Below, one piece after another: positions 27,701 through 36,391 of a DNA stretch of 64,000 nucleotides. How positions within the stretch are numbered: position 1 is the first letter of the stretch; every line of letters begins with the position of its first letter. The position numbers were made by a program, and so were the translations under genes. The notes below the pieces were generated by a model that was given only the letters and a program-made list of their open reading frames with translations, was not told the origin of the DNA and ran no database searches. This DNA comes from Ypsolopha sequella (taxonomy: Eukaryota > Arthropoda > Insecta > Lepidoptera > Ypsolophidae), in contig OW204001.1 in assembly GCA_934047225.1 (NCBI GenBank), positions 13,314,201 to 13,378,200 of the forward strand, in the 5' to 3' direction.

Positions 27701-30700
27701 AATCGGGAATATATCAGAAAACTAACTGCAAAATTAAAAATTAAAAGAATCCCTGATAAATATATTTTAATTAATAACCACAATACTTAGATCATGGCTA
27801 AGAACGATATTAGTAGAAAGAAAGAAAAAGAAAAGAAAAAAGATAAATAAATTGATTGCAAAATTAAAACAACACATGGATAAACTGCACATAATTTCAA
27901 ATACAAAATTACCAGGGGACCCCAAACTCAGCTGGGCTAGTAAGATGGGGCACCAGAATGTTTAGTGGAATAGTTACATAAGTTATTTAAGTTTAATTTA
28001 TGTACCTGTTAATAAAAATTATATTTAGTTGTATTGTTGTAATAAAGTGTTTTTATAGAAATACTACTGTAATACTGTAAAAAAAAAATAAAGCAATTAA
28101 ACATTAAATTAAATAAAAATTAAATTTAATTTAAACATTTGCGCGAATTACGAAAAACGCATTTATTGCAAACTTTTTATTCAAAAGTAAGGAATAAAAT
28201 GTAATGATGTGCAATTGCCAATTTGGCAACGAAATCCTCTGTTAAATTTTTTTGACTTCTAATTAACAAAATAAAAACAAAGAAAAACCGTCTGCTAGTA
28301 GAATTTGTTAAAAAATCGCAAGAAAAGCTTACCCATCTCACAAAATAACAAGGATTTTCCCGGCTTTAAAATAAGTTTCAACAGAATAAAAACTTTTTAT
28401 TTCTATTTCTCGTTTGCTCACATTCCTTTTTCTGCTTGTTAAATCCCGAGCTGTTTTTCATAAAGTTAGCTTTACTTCGCAACAACGGATAGGTAAAGAC
28501 ATTATTTGCATGGAGAAGCAAAGAAAATGGCTCGGAAGAGAGAGAAATGGGGTCTCTAAGTAATTTGTATGCAAACGAATCCTGACTCTGTAATTAGAAG
28601 CTTTTTACGAGGAGAAATTGTAGGTGGGCAAAGTTGGCAAGACTAAAAGCCAAGTTTCTAGTGTTTTATTAGGTTTTATTCGATTAAGAGGTCGAATTAC
28701 GACGGTGAATAAGAAATACTATTGGATGAGGGTTGGTCCTCTTAGATCTCGGAGTTTGATGGTAAAGCACAAATAACCGGCCATTATCTATAAAAACGGC
28801 AAAAAAATCACGTATGTTGCCCTCTCAAATATTCATTTTATTCTGTTTTTTAGTATTTGTTGTTGTAGCGGCAACAGAAATACATCATCTGTGAAAATTT
28901 TAACTGTCTAACTATCACGGTTCATGAGATACGGCCTGGCGACAGACGGACAGACAGACAGACAGCGGAGTCTTAGTAATAGGGTCCCGTTAGTTACCTT
29001 TTGGGTACGGAACCCTAAAAATGTCATAATATACAAGGTGACATTAATTTATATAGCCTAATTCATATCGAAGACTTGCTAAGTTATCAAATGAATTTAC
29101 TCACAGAACAAAAACACATAAATATATGAATTTGCGTGATAGTTGGTAGCACTAGGTGGAAGATTGGCGTCCTCTAGTCCCCACAGTAGGGTTCCCTAGG
29201 TAGTGGGGACTAGCTTCCTTCACTCGCCTCCTACATGTTAACCTTTGGTGTTTCTGTTGTAATAATCAGTATAAAAGTGTCCTAGCTACAATAAATTATT
29301 TAATTAACAAAATAAATGCATTGGGTGTAAAATTAAAAATAAAACAAATTAAAGTATAAATTTAAATCTAAGATATGCAAGTCAGTTAAAATAAAAATGT
29401 TAATTAATATTTTATATTTTGCTTTTTAAGCTTTATTTATTTCTTTTGTTTATTTATTAATATAAAAACACAAAAAAATGGTTTTTATTTGATATATTTA
29501 GTCCCACGGTATGTGGCTGCCATCAGTCGAATGCAACAAAACATTGAGCAATTTTATTGCATTGCATTCGGCTGATGACAGCCACATACCGTGGGCCGAA
29601 ATATATCGAGTAAAAAACTATTATTATTATTTTAATATTAAAATAAAAATATGATTAAAATTAAGATTATCAGTATCAAAGTTCGATGAACTTTTCGAAG
29701 TGTTGTAGTCAACGCAAGCCCAACCAACCCCGAGTCAATTCCTATGGGAGATCAACATTTTATTTTGTGAAATTAGCTAAAAGTGTTATCGATCCGTGAT
29801 ACTAAACACTTCCCATGCCTCCAGTATGAATTTGGCTGCATACATGAATGTCCCCATAAACATGCTACGAATTCTTCAATACAAGTCAACTTCGACTTTA
29901 ACAAGTACCTATAATTCATACAGGATATACATCGTGACGACATGAATCCCAAGGGGGTGTCAGAGGTGTTCCGAGTGTGGACTGTGAAATGCAAGTCACA
30001 GTCCCCACTCGTACACCCACTTTTCACCGACCATTATTGACTTTCCGTTCTTCTGGCAGAAGAATGGAACTATTAAGTAGGCCCAACGTGCCTTCCGAAG
30101 CTTCTAGACCGAAAACAAATATACCATTACGGGATTCGAACCCGCGATCTCCGGATTAGTGGTCGAGTTCTCGAACTACTAGACCACAGGGGATACTCGT
30201 TTAGTAATGGGGATAACAGACGTGACGTAAATAATTATTGGATAGATGTAGAGGAAGCGAAAGAGGTGTATCAGGATCATAGCAGATCTGTGGTCTGTGT
30301 CTACCCCTCTGAGAGACAGGCGTGAATATATGTATGTATGGTGTATGTTCATGTAACTCCCTATGTATCCGCTTCATATCTTATAGATTACCATCACTTT
30401 GTCATGAACAAAACATACCCTAAAAGTTTATCTCATAAGATTTCACCTTTCTATAACCTTACTGTCACAATTCCAAAAAATTCACTGGTACATATCCAAT
30501 TCCAGGTACAAAGTGGCCGTCACCGCTCGTAAGGACGTACCATTTTTCGGGCCGACTCTCCCGCAGCCACCTATTTTCAAGAAGGGACGAGAATTCAAAG
30601 AATTCCTCCTTACCAAGTTAATAAACGCCGAAAACGCATGTTACAAAGCTGATAAGTTCGCTCAGCTGGAATTGAGGACACGAGCTTCACTGCTCCAGAA

Positions 30701-33700
30701 TCTAGCGGCGGAGCTAAAAGGGAAGACGATGGAGTTTCTTGGTACAGGGTCGAGGGTCGAAGCGGGGGCGATTTCCCCGCAGCCTGAGGGGACGCCGAAG
30801 CAAGAGGGGCCTGGGGCAAGGTTTATTGACTCTGTGAAGAAGGTTCTTACATCTAAAGGAAGGTGAGCTATTAAAATTATTACTGCTGTTTTCTACGATC
30901 TTAATATGCGTCGTTACGATATGAATCCCCCAGGGAGTGTCAGAGGTGTTTCAGAGTTAATACTCTGGACTCTTAAATGCAAATTATAGAACACACTTCT
31001 GAGGGCCGTCGCAAATTATAACGCCTCGGTGCCGGACCACCTCAAAGTAAAGCATTGAAATGTGAGCTTTTAATTGTCGACGGCCCGCCGTCCACCCGCT
31101 GTCCACTAGTACAAAAATGTCACATACAATAAAGCTCATATTTCAATACTTTGCCTTGGGGTGGTCTGGTGCTGATCCGTTGTAATGTGTGACGACCTTG
31201 ACCCCACGTTTCAGCGTCGGTTATTAAGGGCCTTACTATTGCCAAATGGGTACTTTCTAAAGCCTACTCCTCGTTTACGGCCAAACCAAAAATAATGAAA
31301 AAAATTGTTATGAATGATCAGCTTTTAGACAACATATGCAACATTTTTATTTTTCATACCACCAAAACTTCTACATGAAAAAATTTATTAGCTAAATGGT
31401 GTTTTTAGCTTGAATTTCCTACTGCTCCTAAGTGGCTTAGCCGATTGAATTCATTTATGCTTTGATAAATAGATAAACTTGATAGCCATAAACATAACAA
31501 AGGATTATTCAATCGAACAATCGCGTCCAAGTGAAAAGTATAATTTTCTCCTATTTCGCCCCACCAAGGACACAGCGAGCGTCATAACAGCCACTATGCA
31601 TTGCGCGCTGATATGAACGTTATTTCAATGTCGTTTCCGTTGATATTATTACTGACAAATATCGAGCTGCCAATTTGGCGATGGTAATCGCCTTAAGGCC
31701 TAGCATGATGGGTGGTGAGCCCTATCGTTGTGCTTCGAGTACAAATATGAACCTATGAACGTGTCTTCTGAAGCACGCCGACCGAACACAATTGTGTCCC
31801 TACGGGATTTGAACCTGCGACCTTCTGATTAGTTGTCGGGTCGAACCACTAGAGCCACAGTTTTAATGCGTAATTTTGTTTTCAGATCACCAAGTGTAGA
31901 CACAAACCTCTCTGGTGACAGCAGTAAGAACACGATGCCCAACAAGAAAGTGAATATCCACGAAATACCAACGCCAAACGTAAGTTTCTGCTTCTGCAAT
32001 ACTTTGACTGTTTAGGTGTAACTTTGGCTTTATTTGCTCAATCTTCAGTCTATTTGTTAATTATTAAGCTTTTTAAAGTGGATGTGACAGGCGTCGTTCC
32101 CGAACGCAGAACTAATGATTGTTTTACTTATTTTTGAAAAAAAAATGTTATAAATGTGATTTCTATTTCTAGCAAAGTTGTGAAATTTTATGCATATGGC
32201 AGGCAAATAGTAAAATTTCCCGTTTACGAACGTTGTCAGTTTAAACAAATGACTTCATTTTAGTTTTCAATAAATCAATTTTGATTGATTTGATTGATTG
32301 ATTGATTGATTGATTGACTTTCTAAAAAGCCGAAATCGAAAGTCTTACACCAAAAAGTGAAAAATAGGTGAGACGACGAGCGGAGCCTCAATATGTACTT
32401 CTAACAAAATTACTATTATGCCAAGGCAAATTAGAAAATGCCGCATTCTAATATTTGACGAAGATAGCAAACTAGCGAGCGCTTAGAAACTGACGACGCC
32501 GTTTGACCAAATCACAAGAAATAACAACAACACCCCAAAAATAGCAACCACTAACATAATAGTTGTATACAAATATTGTACTTTCCTACATAAAATGTTC
32601 CCCCTATCCACAGAGCGGGCGATCAAAATCGTCCGTAGCTTCATCATCAACATCAGCGGTATCAGTGCGGTCGGCAGGCGGCTCCGGGGAGTCCAGTCCG
32701 GATGTGACGTCACGCGCCGCGGCTCCACGACCGCCGCACCACGACCACTCCGACGACTCCAGCCTCAATAGCGTCGACTTGGATCCTTTAGGTAGTGTGT
32801 TTAAGGTCTTTAATTGTGTGTCTGTTTTAGATTCTACTACGAGTCTTTTTGCGTAGAAGTGGATGCCGTGAAAGTGTGTCTCTGGCAATAATAGCAGAAG
32901 GACTGACAGCTTTAAATGAAAGAACTTCCGAGTAGGTCTCTCAAATTCTTTTTTCTAAAGCCAGAGCATTTGAGGTTTCAACCTTTTGATTATCATTATC
33001 GCTAGAACAATAGTAAGTAATACAACAGATCTCAGTCCACATCGTGGCTCAGTAGTTTTGCTCTCGATACACGTTAGCAACTGCATAAAATATTTTTTAT
33101 GAGAAATCGAGCAGTCGCTAGAGTATCGAGTGCAAAACTCATGGTAGACCTACGGATCAATCTTACTGATCAATATACATAATATTGATTAACAAAGCCA
33201 CCTTTTCTGCTGTGTTTTTTACATGACCAAGCTCTATTACGAGTATCTTCATAATTATATTACATTATCATAACTGAAGGCTTTTATTCTAACATTGTTC
33301 ACCGTAACAAAGAATCCATATAATGTACCTATCTTTCAATTACTGTAACATAATATTATACCTAGGCGTAGTTTTCATTTACCGCAACATAGTTGATCCG
33401 AAATTTTGCTAGTGTTTTCTGTAGAATGTAAATTGTTTTCGTTTAAATGAGTTTTTCTTCCTTCATTTAGACGACAAGGATTGGTTGAGTTGTGGCAAAG
33501 GTGTTCCAGGTCAGTTCATGTAGATGGAATCAAGTGTTTCATATGTTGTATCTAGATCAAGCGATTTTCATCTATGCTATGCTAAAGACAACTTTTTATT
33601 AAATAGAGTACAGTTTTGTACGAGCAATAGAAAAGATATAGTCAAGTGGCTTAGAGCTGTATTTTAAGATTACCGTTTTCAGAAGGGTCCTAGGGTCAAC

Positions 33701-35840
33701 ATTTATCAGTACACCCCAAGGTACCTCCATACTTTTGGTGCTTTTATCCGCCCGGTAAAGGTATTTCACTAAGCCATCTGACTAACACAGGTCATTTAGC
33801 TTATTTGCACAGAGCTCCACCCTTTCCCACACTGTTATTTAATATCTCAGTTTAGTTATTTATTAGATAATAGACAAGAGGTTTATTTGAAACAGTCCTT
33901 ACTGGAATGACCCAACTCATGCATTTTCATATGTTGTCGTAGATAGTTTTGTGTAAGTAGTTTGTTGTTTCGTAATTAAAACCTAGATTATTTAGCAAAA
34001 ATGTCACAAACCCGGAATCCCACAAATACCACAAATTATGAAGATGTTCTAATTGAAGAGCACGTGAAATATAAGAAAACGTACTCATTATGTGCCGACT
34101 GCTAATCTGAAAGACGAAAAAAAGCTTTTAAAAAAAGGCAATTCAAAAGCGTTTGGAACAGAAGAGCAGGTGAAGGATGTTAAATTATATCGACCAAGGT
34201 AAAGTGGCATTAGTAGGATTTTAGCAGATTAAGTACATCTCACTTCACTTATTCAGAAAACCTAACTGTGAACTGATTAACAATACGTTTTACTGCCGGT
34301 AGAAATATTTTGATTTTGAACCTAAATAAATGTATGGAAGAGATAGTAAAACCAAAACGAGACTATTATCTCTTTAATTAGCTTAAAAATTTTTAGAAAG
34401 AGATAAAGAAAATTTTATTTTTTTACCACAAAACTAAAAGCTTGCAATAAGATACAAAAATAAATTACATGAGTATCGTATTTGTTTGCAAAATTGAGTA
34501 ATCTCAACATTTTCTATAAGTTGAAGAAAATGTTACAGCGCTGGTTTTCAGATTAGCCCATCTCTCACTAACCTTAAAATATTTTGCAGACAGGAGAACA
34601 CAAAAGCAAAATACAATAATATACTGATAAGGAACCAAAAATAAGTAATAATAGTGATAGGTTTTAAGCATTATCTTTTTATTTTCTTCGTAGGAGGAGT
34701 GTTTAGCAGGGCTACGCCCACCCTCGCTGTAAAACCCCATTTTACTCCCTTGTGAAACAATAGACTATTTTCTTGCAGGGGCAGTATACGTGGATAGTGA
34801 CACTGGCCTAGAGTCCATGTCGTCGGCGGAAGCTGGGGGAGCCCTGGCTAGGAACGAACAGCCGGTTGTGCTGAGAAATGACGCTGATCAACTGAGGCAG
34901 GAGGTCTGCCGGCTCAAGAACGACAAGCTTGATCTGCTTAAACAGAATATTGTGAGTATCATACGAACTTATGGGATTCAAATTTTTGTTTAACATTCCA
35001 TTTCACAGATTAATAGTTTTTTTATAAACTTCCTGGTAAATTCGTTTGCATTTCAATTTGAATATTTATTTAGTTACGAATTAAATATATTAAACTAAAC
35101 TTCACCTTTTCCCGTATTGCAATGCCCTCTTGTGGACGAATAAAACAACTTTTGTTGAGAATTGCAACTATGATGTTATTTATTCCGTCAGAGGCAGCTC
35201 TAGCGATAGTAAATTGATATAAGAAACACATAAAAATCTGCGCCAGTTTTCATATCCTAAACAGCCTAATTATCAATTGTGGGAGCTCTAAACATAGCAC
35301 TAGCATTTGGAAACTTATTGGAAAAAACTTACAACTTGTGCAAATAATCGAAACCGGAATAAACATATATTATATATTATTACAATCACTAGCCACTCTA
35401 TGTATTTATATCGTCTTTCGAGCTCTCAGAAATACTTTGCCATTAAATGTTTGGCCGTACTATACCAAACCGATATATATTTTTTTGTGTTTAATTGAAC
35501 CTTGAGGAGCCACCATATTTTAACAAGGTATAAAGTTTCAAGTGACATCAATTTTGCTTTGCCTGATGCACCGCCTTGCAAACGTCTAATCTAGTCTCAG
35601 AGTATTTTACTCTCTACTCTTGCAGTACAGATAGTACCAAATAGATGGCGTAACGTTCCTGCTTGAACCTCATTTTTTCTCTTTCAGACATGGCAGAACG
35701 AGATAAAGAACCTCCGCGAGAGAGAGATGTCGCTACAAGCAGAACTAGTGGCGACGAAACGCGAAGTACGAAGGTTGCGGGACCAGCAGGAAGCAGTTGC
35801 CAATATACCTAACCCTTCTACGCACGATTCATCTGCATAA
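6513..35840 (+). CDS. Rap1 GTPase-activating protein (Rap1GAP), 3' eleven exons
   Basis: This cytosolic regulator stimulates GTP hydrolysis by Rap1 and so switches off Rap signalling in adhesion and differentiation (family knowledge). Eleven exons with GT-AG borders and matching phases join to 626 residues plus stop: 6513-6700, 22325-22469, 23774-24049, 26225-26406, 27471-27568, 30506-30862, 31886-31979, 32614-32791, 33471-33509, 34779-34951, 35688-35840. The order follows animal Rap1GAP: a [13 protein letters not shown] segment, the GAP domain, KRHIGNDIV with the catalytic Asn-thumb asparagine at 26380-26382, [10 protein letters not shown], then [16 protein letters not shown] Ser-rich linker follows, then DTGLES and a C-terminal coiled coil. 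The first exon starts mid-codon, so the protein is 5' partial; the GoLoco region expected upstream was not found. Introns hold most of the transposons. The closest fly counterpart would be RapGAP1. Confidence 0.93.
6837..10879 (+). other. Rap1GAP first intron, part without recognised repeats
   Basis: AT-rich intron sequence. No exon with family similarity, tRNA box pair or strong inverted repeat was seen. A C-rich and G-rich patch (ACCCCCCGGGGGT) lies near 9349. Confidence 0.5.
10880..11000 (-). repeat. Lepidopteran microsatellite-associated repeat
   Basis: The block has (ATAC)n, then CTCACGCCTGTCTCCGAAAG and GGGTAGACAGAGACTACAGA. Related blocks occur at 30235-30335, 54425-54540 and 56430-56511. 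The layout of a fixed end next to a TATG-type microsatellite is common in Lepidoptera; the transposon class is not certain. Confidence 0.65.
12084..12260. mobile_element. Foldback MITE
   Basis: Left arm from AACATAGGTAGT through TTTGTATGGGAGCTAGGCG pairs with the right arm that ends ACTACCTATGTT. The arms are about 58 bp and leave a loop of about 60 bp. No coding content; superfamily not determined. Confidence 0.75.
12531..12985 (+). repeat. GGGTTCCGTA-family repeat, copy 2 (diverged)
   Basis: Starts TTAGGGTTCCGTCCGCACCC and ends GCCCAACTCGACTTGGCTGG with a T run. It has an internal ATGTCCGTTTATTTGTCAC in place of the usual GTCCGTCTGTC core. An (AT)n run lies near 12659. Confidence 0.7.
13184..13298. 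mobile_element. Small TA-flanked MITE
   Basis: CAGTGGAGACCACATCAAG at 13186 is mirrored by CTTGATGCGGTCTCCACTG ending 13296, with TA on each side. At 111 bp with TA flanks it fits a Tc1/mariner-type MITE. Confidence 0.8.
13960..14303. mobile_element. hAT MITE with 8-bp target duplication
   Basis: Ends TAGGGCTACCAG (13968) and CTGGTAACCCTA (to 14295) are inverted with one mismatch. The 328-bp element is flanked by CTTCCAAC on both sides (13960-13967, 14296-14303). A fragment of the SINE-family end (ACGACATGAATC...GGTGTCAGAGG) lies inside near 14192. Confidence 0.85.
15189..15512 (+). repeat. GGGTTCCGTA-family repeat, copy 3 (well preserved)
   Basis: Runs from TTAGGGTTCCGTATCC through GTCCGTCTGTCTGTCTGTCC, then GTATCTCATGAACCGTGATA, and ends AACTCGCACTTGGCCGG plus T run. 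It is the clearest copy, and its order of motifs is repeated inverted at 28770-29022. Confidence 0.85.
15750..16085 (-). mobile_element. tRNA-derived SINE, copy 1
   Basis: On the minus strand the head (16085 to about 16018) has an A-box TAGCTCAGGGG and a B-box GGTTCGATCCC, the internal RNA polymerase III promoter of tRNA-derived SINEs. The body ends with GGTGTCAGAGG...ATTCATGTCGTGACG near 15752, followed by AT-rich sequence. The tRNA-like head is not a functional tRNA gene. Confidence 0.82.
16693..17159. mobile_element. hAT MITE with perfect 8-bp target duplication
   Basis: CAGGGTTCGAAAGGATAA (16701) is mirrored by TTATC...ATTTCGAACCCTG ending 17151. The 451-bp element is flanked by GTTTAAAA on both sides (16693-16700 and 17152-17159). 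The interior has no transposase similarity. Confidence 0.9.
17629..17863. mobile_element. Possible hAT-type MITE
   Basis: CACTGGCGGATACAGGGG near 17630 is loosely mirrored by CCTGGATCCGCCCCTG near 17849-17863. CAGTGGCGGATCCAGGGG-type ends are typical of hAT MITEs. No clear target duplication was found, so the limits are approximate. Confidence 0.5.
18660..18920 (-). repeat. Retroelement 3' end (tail AATTTGAATTTATTATT)
   Basis: On the minus strand the segment ends in a TTTGAATTTGAATTTATT-type tail, as many lepidopteran LINE or SINE 3' ends do. The inner part near 18860-18910 is GC-richer. No reverse-transcriptase coding could be read. Confidence 0.45.
19460..19690 (+). repeat. Dispersed repeat with LINE-like tail, copy A
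   Basis: Contains AAGCTAGTCCCCACCACCCA and TACTGTGGGGACTAGAGAAC, ending TTAATAAATAAATTTGAATT. An inverted diverged copy lies at 29100-29320 with the same paired GGGGACTAG words. The two GGGGACTAG halves can form a hairpin. Confidence 0.65.
19691..21390 (+). other. Rap1GAP intron, no feature recognised
   Basis: AT-rich intron sequence without exon-like similarity or clear repeat ends. The open frame at 20458-20691 has no recognisable domain. Confidence 0.5.
21391..21979 (+). repeat. GGGTTCCGTA-family repeat, copy 4
   Basis: Runs TTAGGGTTCCGTACCC, GTCCGTCTCTCTGTCTGTCC, ending ACGGGACCCTAAAAGAGCGG and CTTGGCCGG. It is closest in content to the copy at 44.1 kb (both have AATTTTGAATTTAAA and GTTACGTCCC) and so serves as its uninterrupted reference. 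Confidence 0.85.
22053..22272. mobile_element. TA-type MITE, copy 1
   Basis: Starts ACTGGGTGTTAAAATGAA and ends ATCATCTTGGCGACCTGTAT. A relative at 41890-42165 shares GAAGCC.G.AACTGG, CTATGG.GCCAGCC and TTTCGGCTTCCGC. It ends about 50 bases before Rap1GAP exon b. Confidence 0.65.
22325..22469 (+). CDS. Rap1GAP exon b
   Basis: Acceptor TTACAG, donor ACAG|GTATGC. It encodes [20 protein letters not shown] and continues to [15 protein letters not shown], the family's dimerisation and early GAP region. It is separated from exon a by a 15.6-kb intron and leaves one base for the next codon. Confidence 0.92.
22640..22990 (+). repeat. Dispersed repeat, contiguous copy
   Basis: Contains ATGTTATAATATTACATTAT, GATTCTGCGCTGCGATTGG and TATTATAAATAAAGACGAT. 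Its first part matches the minus strand of 58565-58745, and its second part matches the minus strand of 55500-55690. This copy is continuous across the point where the other is split (around 22859). Confidence 0.8.
23091..23452. mobile_element. Foldback MITE
   Basis: TAGTCCATTACATAAGCCGG at 23091 is mirrored by CCGGCTTATTTACTGGACTA ending 23452. Subterminal words (ATGTGGAAAA) also pair. No coding content. Confidence 0.75.
23774..24049 (+). CDS. Rap1GAP exon c
   Basis: Acceptor TTCTCAG, donor AAAG|GTTGGT (a weaker donor with T at the third intron base). It encodes [39 protein letters not shown] and [18 protein letters not shown], strongly conserved Rap1GAP blocks. A hAT MITE with its duplication begins only 29 bases after the exon end. 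Confidence 0.94.
24079..24240. mobile_element. hAT MITE with 8-bp target duplication
   Basis: A 146-bp element (24087-24232) has ends CAGTGGCGTGCACAGAAC and GTTCTGTGCACGCCACTG that are perfect inverted repeats extending about 38 bp inward. It is flanked by GTATATTG on both sides (24079-24086, 24233-24240). It sits in the intron directly after Rap1GAP exon c. Confidence 0.93.
24700..25110 (-). repeat. Diverged SINE-family fragment
   Basis: GTGTCAGAGGTGTCACCGAA near 24717 and ACTGTGATTAGAAT match the body words of the SINE copies at 15.75, 29.94 and 30.91 kb. ATTGAACCTGGATCCC near 25059 may be the decayed B-box side. Confidence 0.5.
26225..26406 (+). CDS. Rap1GAP exon d, catalytic asparagine
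   Basis: Acceptor CTTCCAG, donor CCAG|GTTGGT. It encodes [41 protein letters not shown]. The Asn of HIGND (26380-26382) corresponds to the catalytic Asn thumb of Rap1GAP and is intact, so GAP activity is expected. Confidence 0.96.
26520..27015. mobile_element. Long foldback element
   Basis: GGTTTCGCAGCCGAATTG at 26520 pairs with CAATCCGGCTGCGAACC ending 27015. An inner, better arm pair runs from about 26718 (AACACTTAAATTCAAAATTC) to about 26968 and includes TTCCATTGGTTTCTGTAAAT. Almost the whole element can form one hairpin. No coding content or clear target duplication. Confidence 0.75.
27170..27237 (-). repeat. GGGTTCCGTA-family fragment, copy 5
   Basis: Only the outer words remain: AACCAGCCAAGTGCGAGTCA and TTACGGAACCCTAAAAA, facing the minus strand. 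Confidence 0.65.
27471..27568 (+). CDS. Rap1GAP exon e
   Basis: Acceptor GTTCCAG, donor ACCAG|GTAAAT. It encodes [19 protein letters not shown], a conserved GAP-domain strand and helix, and leaves two bases that join G from the next exon to make Arg. Confidence 0.93.
27620..28769 (+). other. Rap1GAP intron, no feature recognised
   Basis: AT-rich intron sequence with A runs near 27810-27850 and 28080. No exon or repeat end could be supported. Confidence 0.5.
28770..29022 (-). repeat. GGGTTCCGTA-family repeat, copy 6 (well preserved)
   Basis: Inverted relative to copy 3: AACCGGCCATTATC, AACTATCACGGTTCATGAGA, GACAGACGGACAGACAGACA, and TTTTGGGTACGGAACCCTAA. Confidence 0.85.
29100..29320 (-). 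repeat. Dispersed repeat with LINE-like tail, copy B
   Basis: Inverted, diverged copy of 19460-19690, sharing CTAGTCCCCACAGTAGG and GTAGTGGGGACTAGCTTCCT. Confidence 0.65.
29480..29619. mobile_element. Foldback MITE
   Basis: CCCACGGTATGTGGCTG at 29503 pairs with CAGCCACATACCGTGGG near 29579-29595. The pairing extends out through GATATATTT/AAATATATC and in through TCGAATGCAA. About 140 bp, a nearly perfect hairpin. Confidence 0.8.
29935..30195 (-). mobile_element. tRNA-derived SINE, copy 2
   Basis: Minus-strand head with GTGGTCTAGTAGTTCGAGAA (A-box side) and GGTTCGAATCCCG (B-box) between 30190 and 30128. The body ends GGGGTGTCAGAGG.../ACGACATGAATCCC mirrored as in copy 1. It is shorter in the middle than copy 1. 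Confidence 0.82.
30235..30335 (+). repeat. Microsatellite-associated repeat end
   Basis: GATGTAGAGGAAGCGAAAGA, ATCATAGCAGATCTGTGGTC, GACAGGCGTGAATATATGTA then (TATG)n. It is the same family as 10880-11000 and the block at 56430-56511 that precedes the octamer array. Confidence 0.65.
30506..30862 (+). CDS. Rap1GAP exon f, end of GAP domain
   Basis: Acceptor ATTCCAG, donor GGAAG|GTGAGC. It begins [19 protein letters not shown], then [19 protein letters not shown], the closing helices of the GAP domain. A less conserved linker with [11 protein letters not shown] and FIDSVKKVL follows. Confidence 0.95.
30911..31862 (-). mobile_element. tRNA-derived SINE, copy 3, interrupted
   Basis: The end words ACGATATGAATCCCCCAGGG and GTGTCAGAGGTG lie at 30914, and the tRNA-like head with GGTTCAAATCCCGTAGGG (B-box, minus strand) lies at 31862-31795. 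The 950-bp span is far longer than the 250-340 bp of copies 1 and 2 because a foldback MITE (31003-31199) and other DNA lie inside. Confidence 0.65.
31003..31199. mobile_element. Foldback MITE inside SINE copy 3
   Basis: GGACCACCTCAAAGTAAAGC and ATTGAAATGTGAGCTTTT in the left arm pair with AAAGCTCATATTTCAATAC and TTTGCCTTGGGGTGGTC in the right arm. Outer GGCCGTCG pairs loosely with GTGACGACC. Confidence 0.7.
31886..31979 (+). CDS. Rap1GAP exon g (linker)
   Basis: Acceptor TTTTCAG, donor AAC|GTAAGT. It encodes [20 protein letters not shown] and [10 protein letters not shown] in the Ser-rich linker after the GAP domain. A SINE head ends only about 24 bases upstream of this exon. Confidence 0.85.
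32281..32318. repeat. (TTGA)n microsatellite
   Basis: About eight GATT/TTGA units in a row within a Rap1GAP intron. Confidence 0.9.
32614..32791 (+). CDS. Rap1GAP exon h (Ser-rich linker)
   Basis: Acceptor TCCACAG, donor TTAG|GTAGTG. It encodes [30 protein letters not shown] and [17 protein letters not shown], a low-complexity serine-rich stretch likely to be phosphorylated (inference). It is GC-rich compared with flanking introns, as expected for coding sequence. Confidence 0.87.
33030..33155. repeat. Dispersed repeat, copy 1 (GAGTTTTGCACTCGAT family)
   Basis: Contains AGTTTTGCTCTCGATACACG and, inverted, AGTATCGAGTGCAAAACTCA and TGGTAGACCT. A relative at 43323-43460 has ACCATGAGTTTTGCACTCGA and AAAACTCATGGTAAACCT. 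Both are foldbacks of about 130 bp. Confidence 0.6.
33471..33509 (+). CDS. Rap1GAP 39-nt microexon i (possible cassette)
   Basis: Acceptor TTCATTTAG, donor CCAG|GTCAGT. It encodes [13 protein letters not shown]. Its length is a multiple of three and both borders have the same phase, so inclusion or skipping keeps the reading frame. It is called from splice signals and phase only. Confidence 0.6.
34779..34951 (+). CDS. Rap1GAP exon j (DTGLES motif, coiled-coil start)
   Basis: Acceptor TTGCAG, donor ATT|GTGAGT. It encodes [18 protein letters not shown], matching the conserved DTGLES element of Rap1GAP C-termini, then [19 protein letters not shown] with heptad leucines. Confidence 0.92.
35688..35840 (+). 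CDS. Rap1GAP last exon k (coiled coil, stop)
   Basis: Acceptor CTTTCAG. It encodes [20 protein letters not shown] and [17 protein letters not shown], continuing the coiled coil, and ends at TAA 35838-35840 after THDSSA. Confidence 0.92.
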   Translation, partial: TWQNEIKNLREREMSLQAELVATKREVRRLRDQQEAVANIPNPSTHDSSA

Positions 35841-36391
35841 TTAATGTATGCTATACATTCTGTACTTTTTGCATAAAAAAATATTTTTAATTTTGTTTTG
35901 GAGATGGGACTTGATGTGTAAAAAATATGCATTGAGTAGGATCTGGGAATGATCGAATATGTTATGGGTCTGATTTTTTCGAGGTCTGATTTTCTAGTTA
36001 AAAGGATACTTATTTCTGTAGAGAAATACGAATTTTTTTTCAGGATTAGGTTTACATAATTAGTAGCCTATTATTATTAATTAAAATAATCGGTAGGCTT
36101 TAAATGTCGATGTACGTAGACAAATCTGTATGTGGACATAGTACCTGTAATGCTATATTTTGCTCTCTAAGACTGTTTCTTAGAGCTAACAAAAGTGCAA
36201 TAATCTTCTTTTCTCTATGACCAACTGCAATTACTTTTATATTTTTCAGCTAATTACATTTATTTACACAAAGATTTCTTTATTTGACAGTAACTTTTCT
36301 TTTTTTTTTAGTTCCAAAAATGCTTTTAATAATATTATCTTGCACCCATTTAGTTTCTGTTACAAAATTTGATAAAACGTATTGTAATAAT

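Noticed and set aside
32604..32888. 94-residue minus-strand frame
   Set aside because: Antisense shadow of Rap1GAP exon 32614-32791, whose plus-strand phase and splice sites fit the gene.
34002..34106. 34-residue open frame starting [13 protein letters not shown] in a Rap1GAP intron
   Set aside because: Short, with no recognisable domain, promoter or splice context; likely chance.
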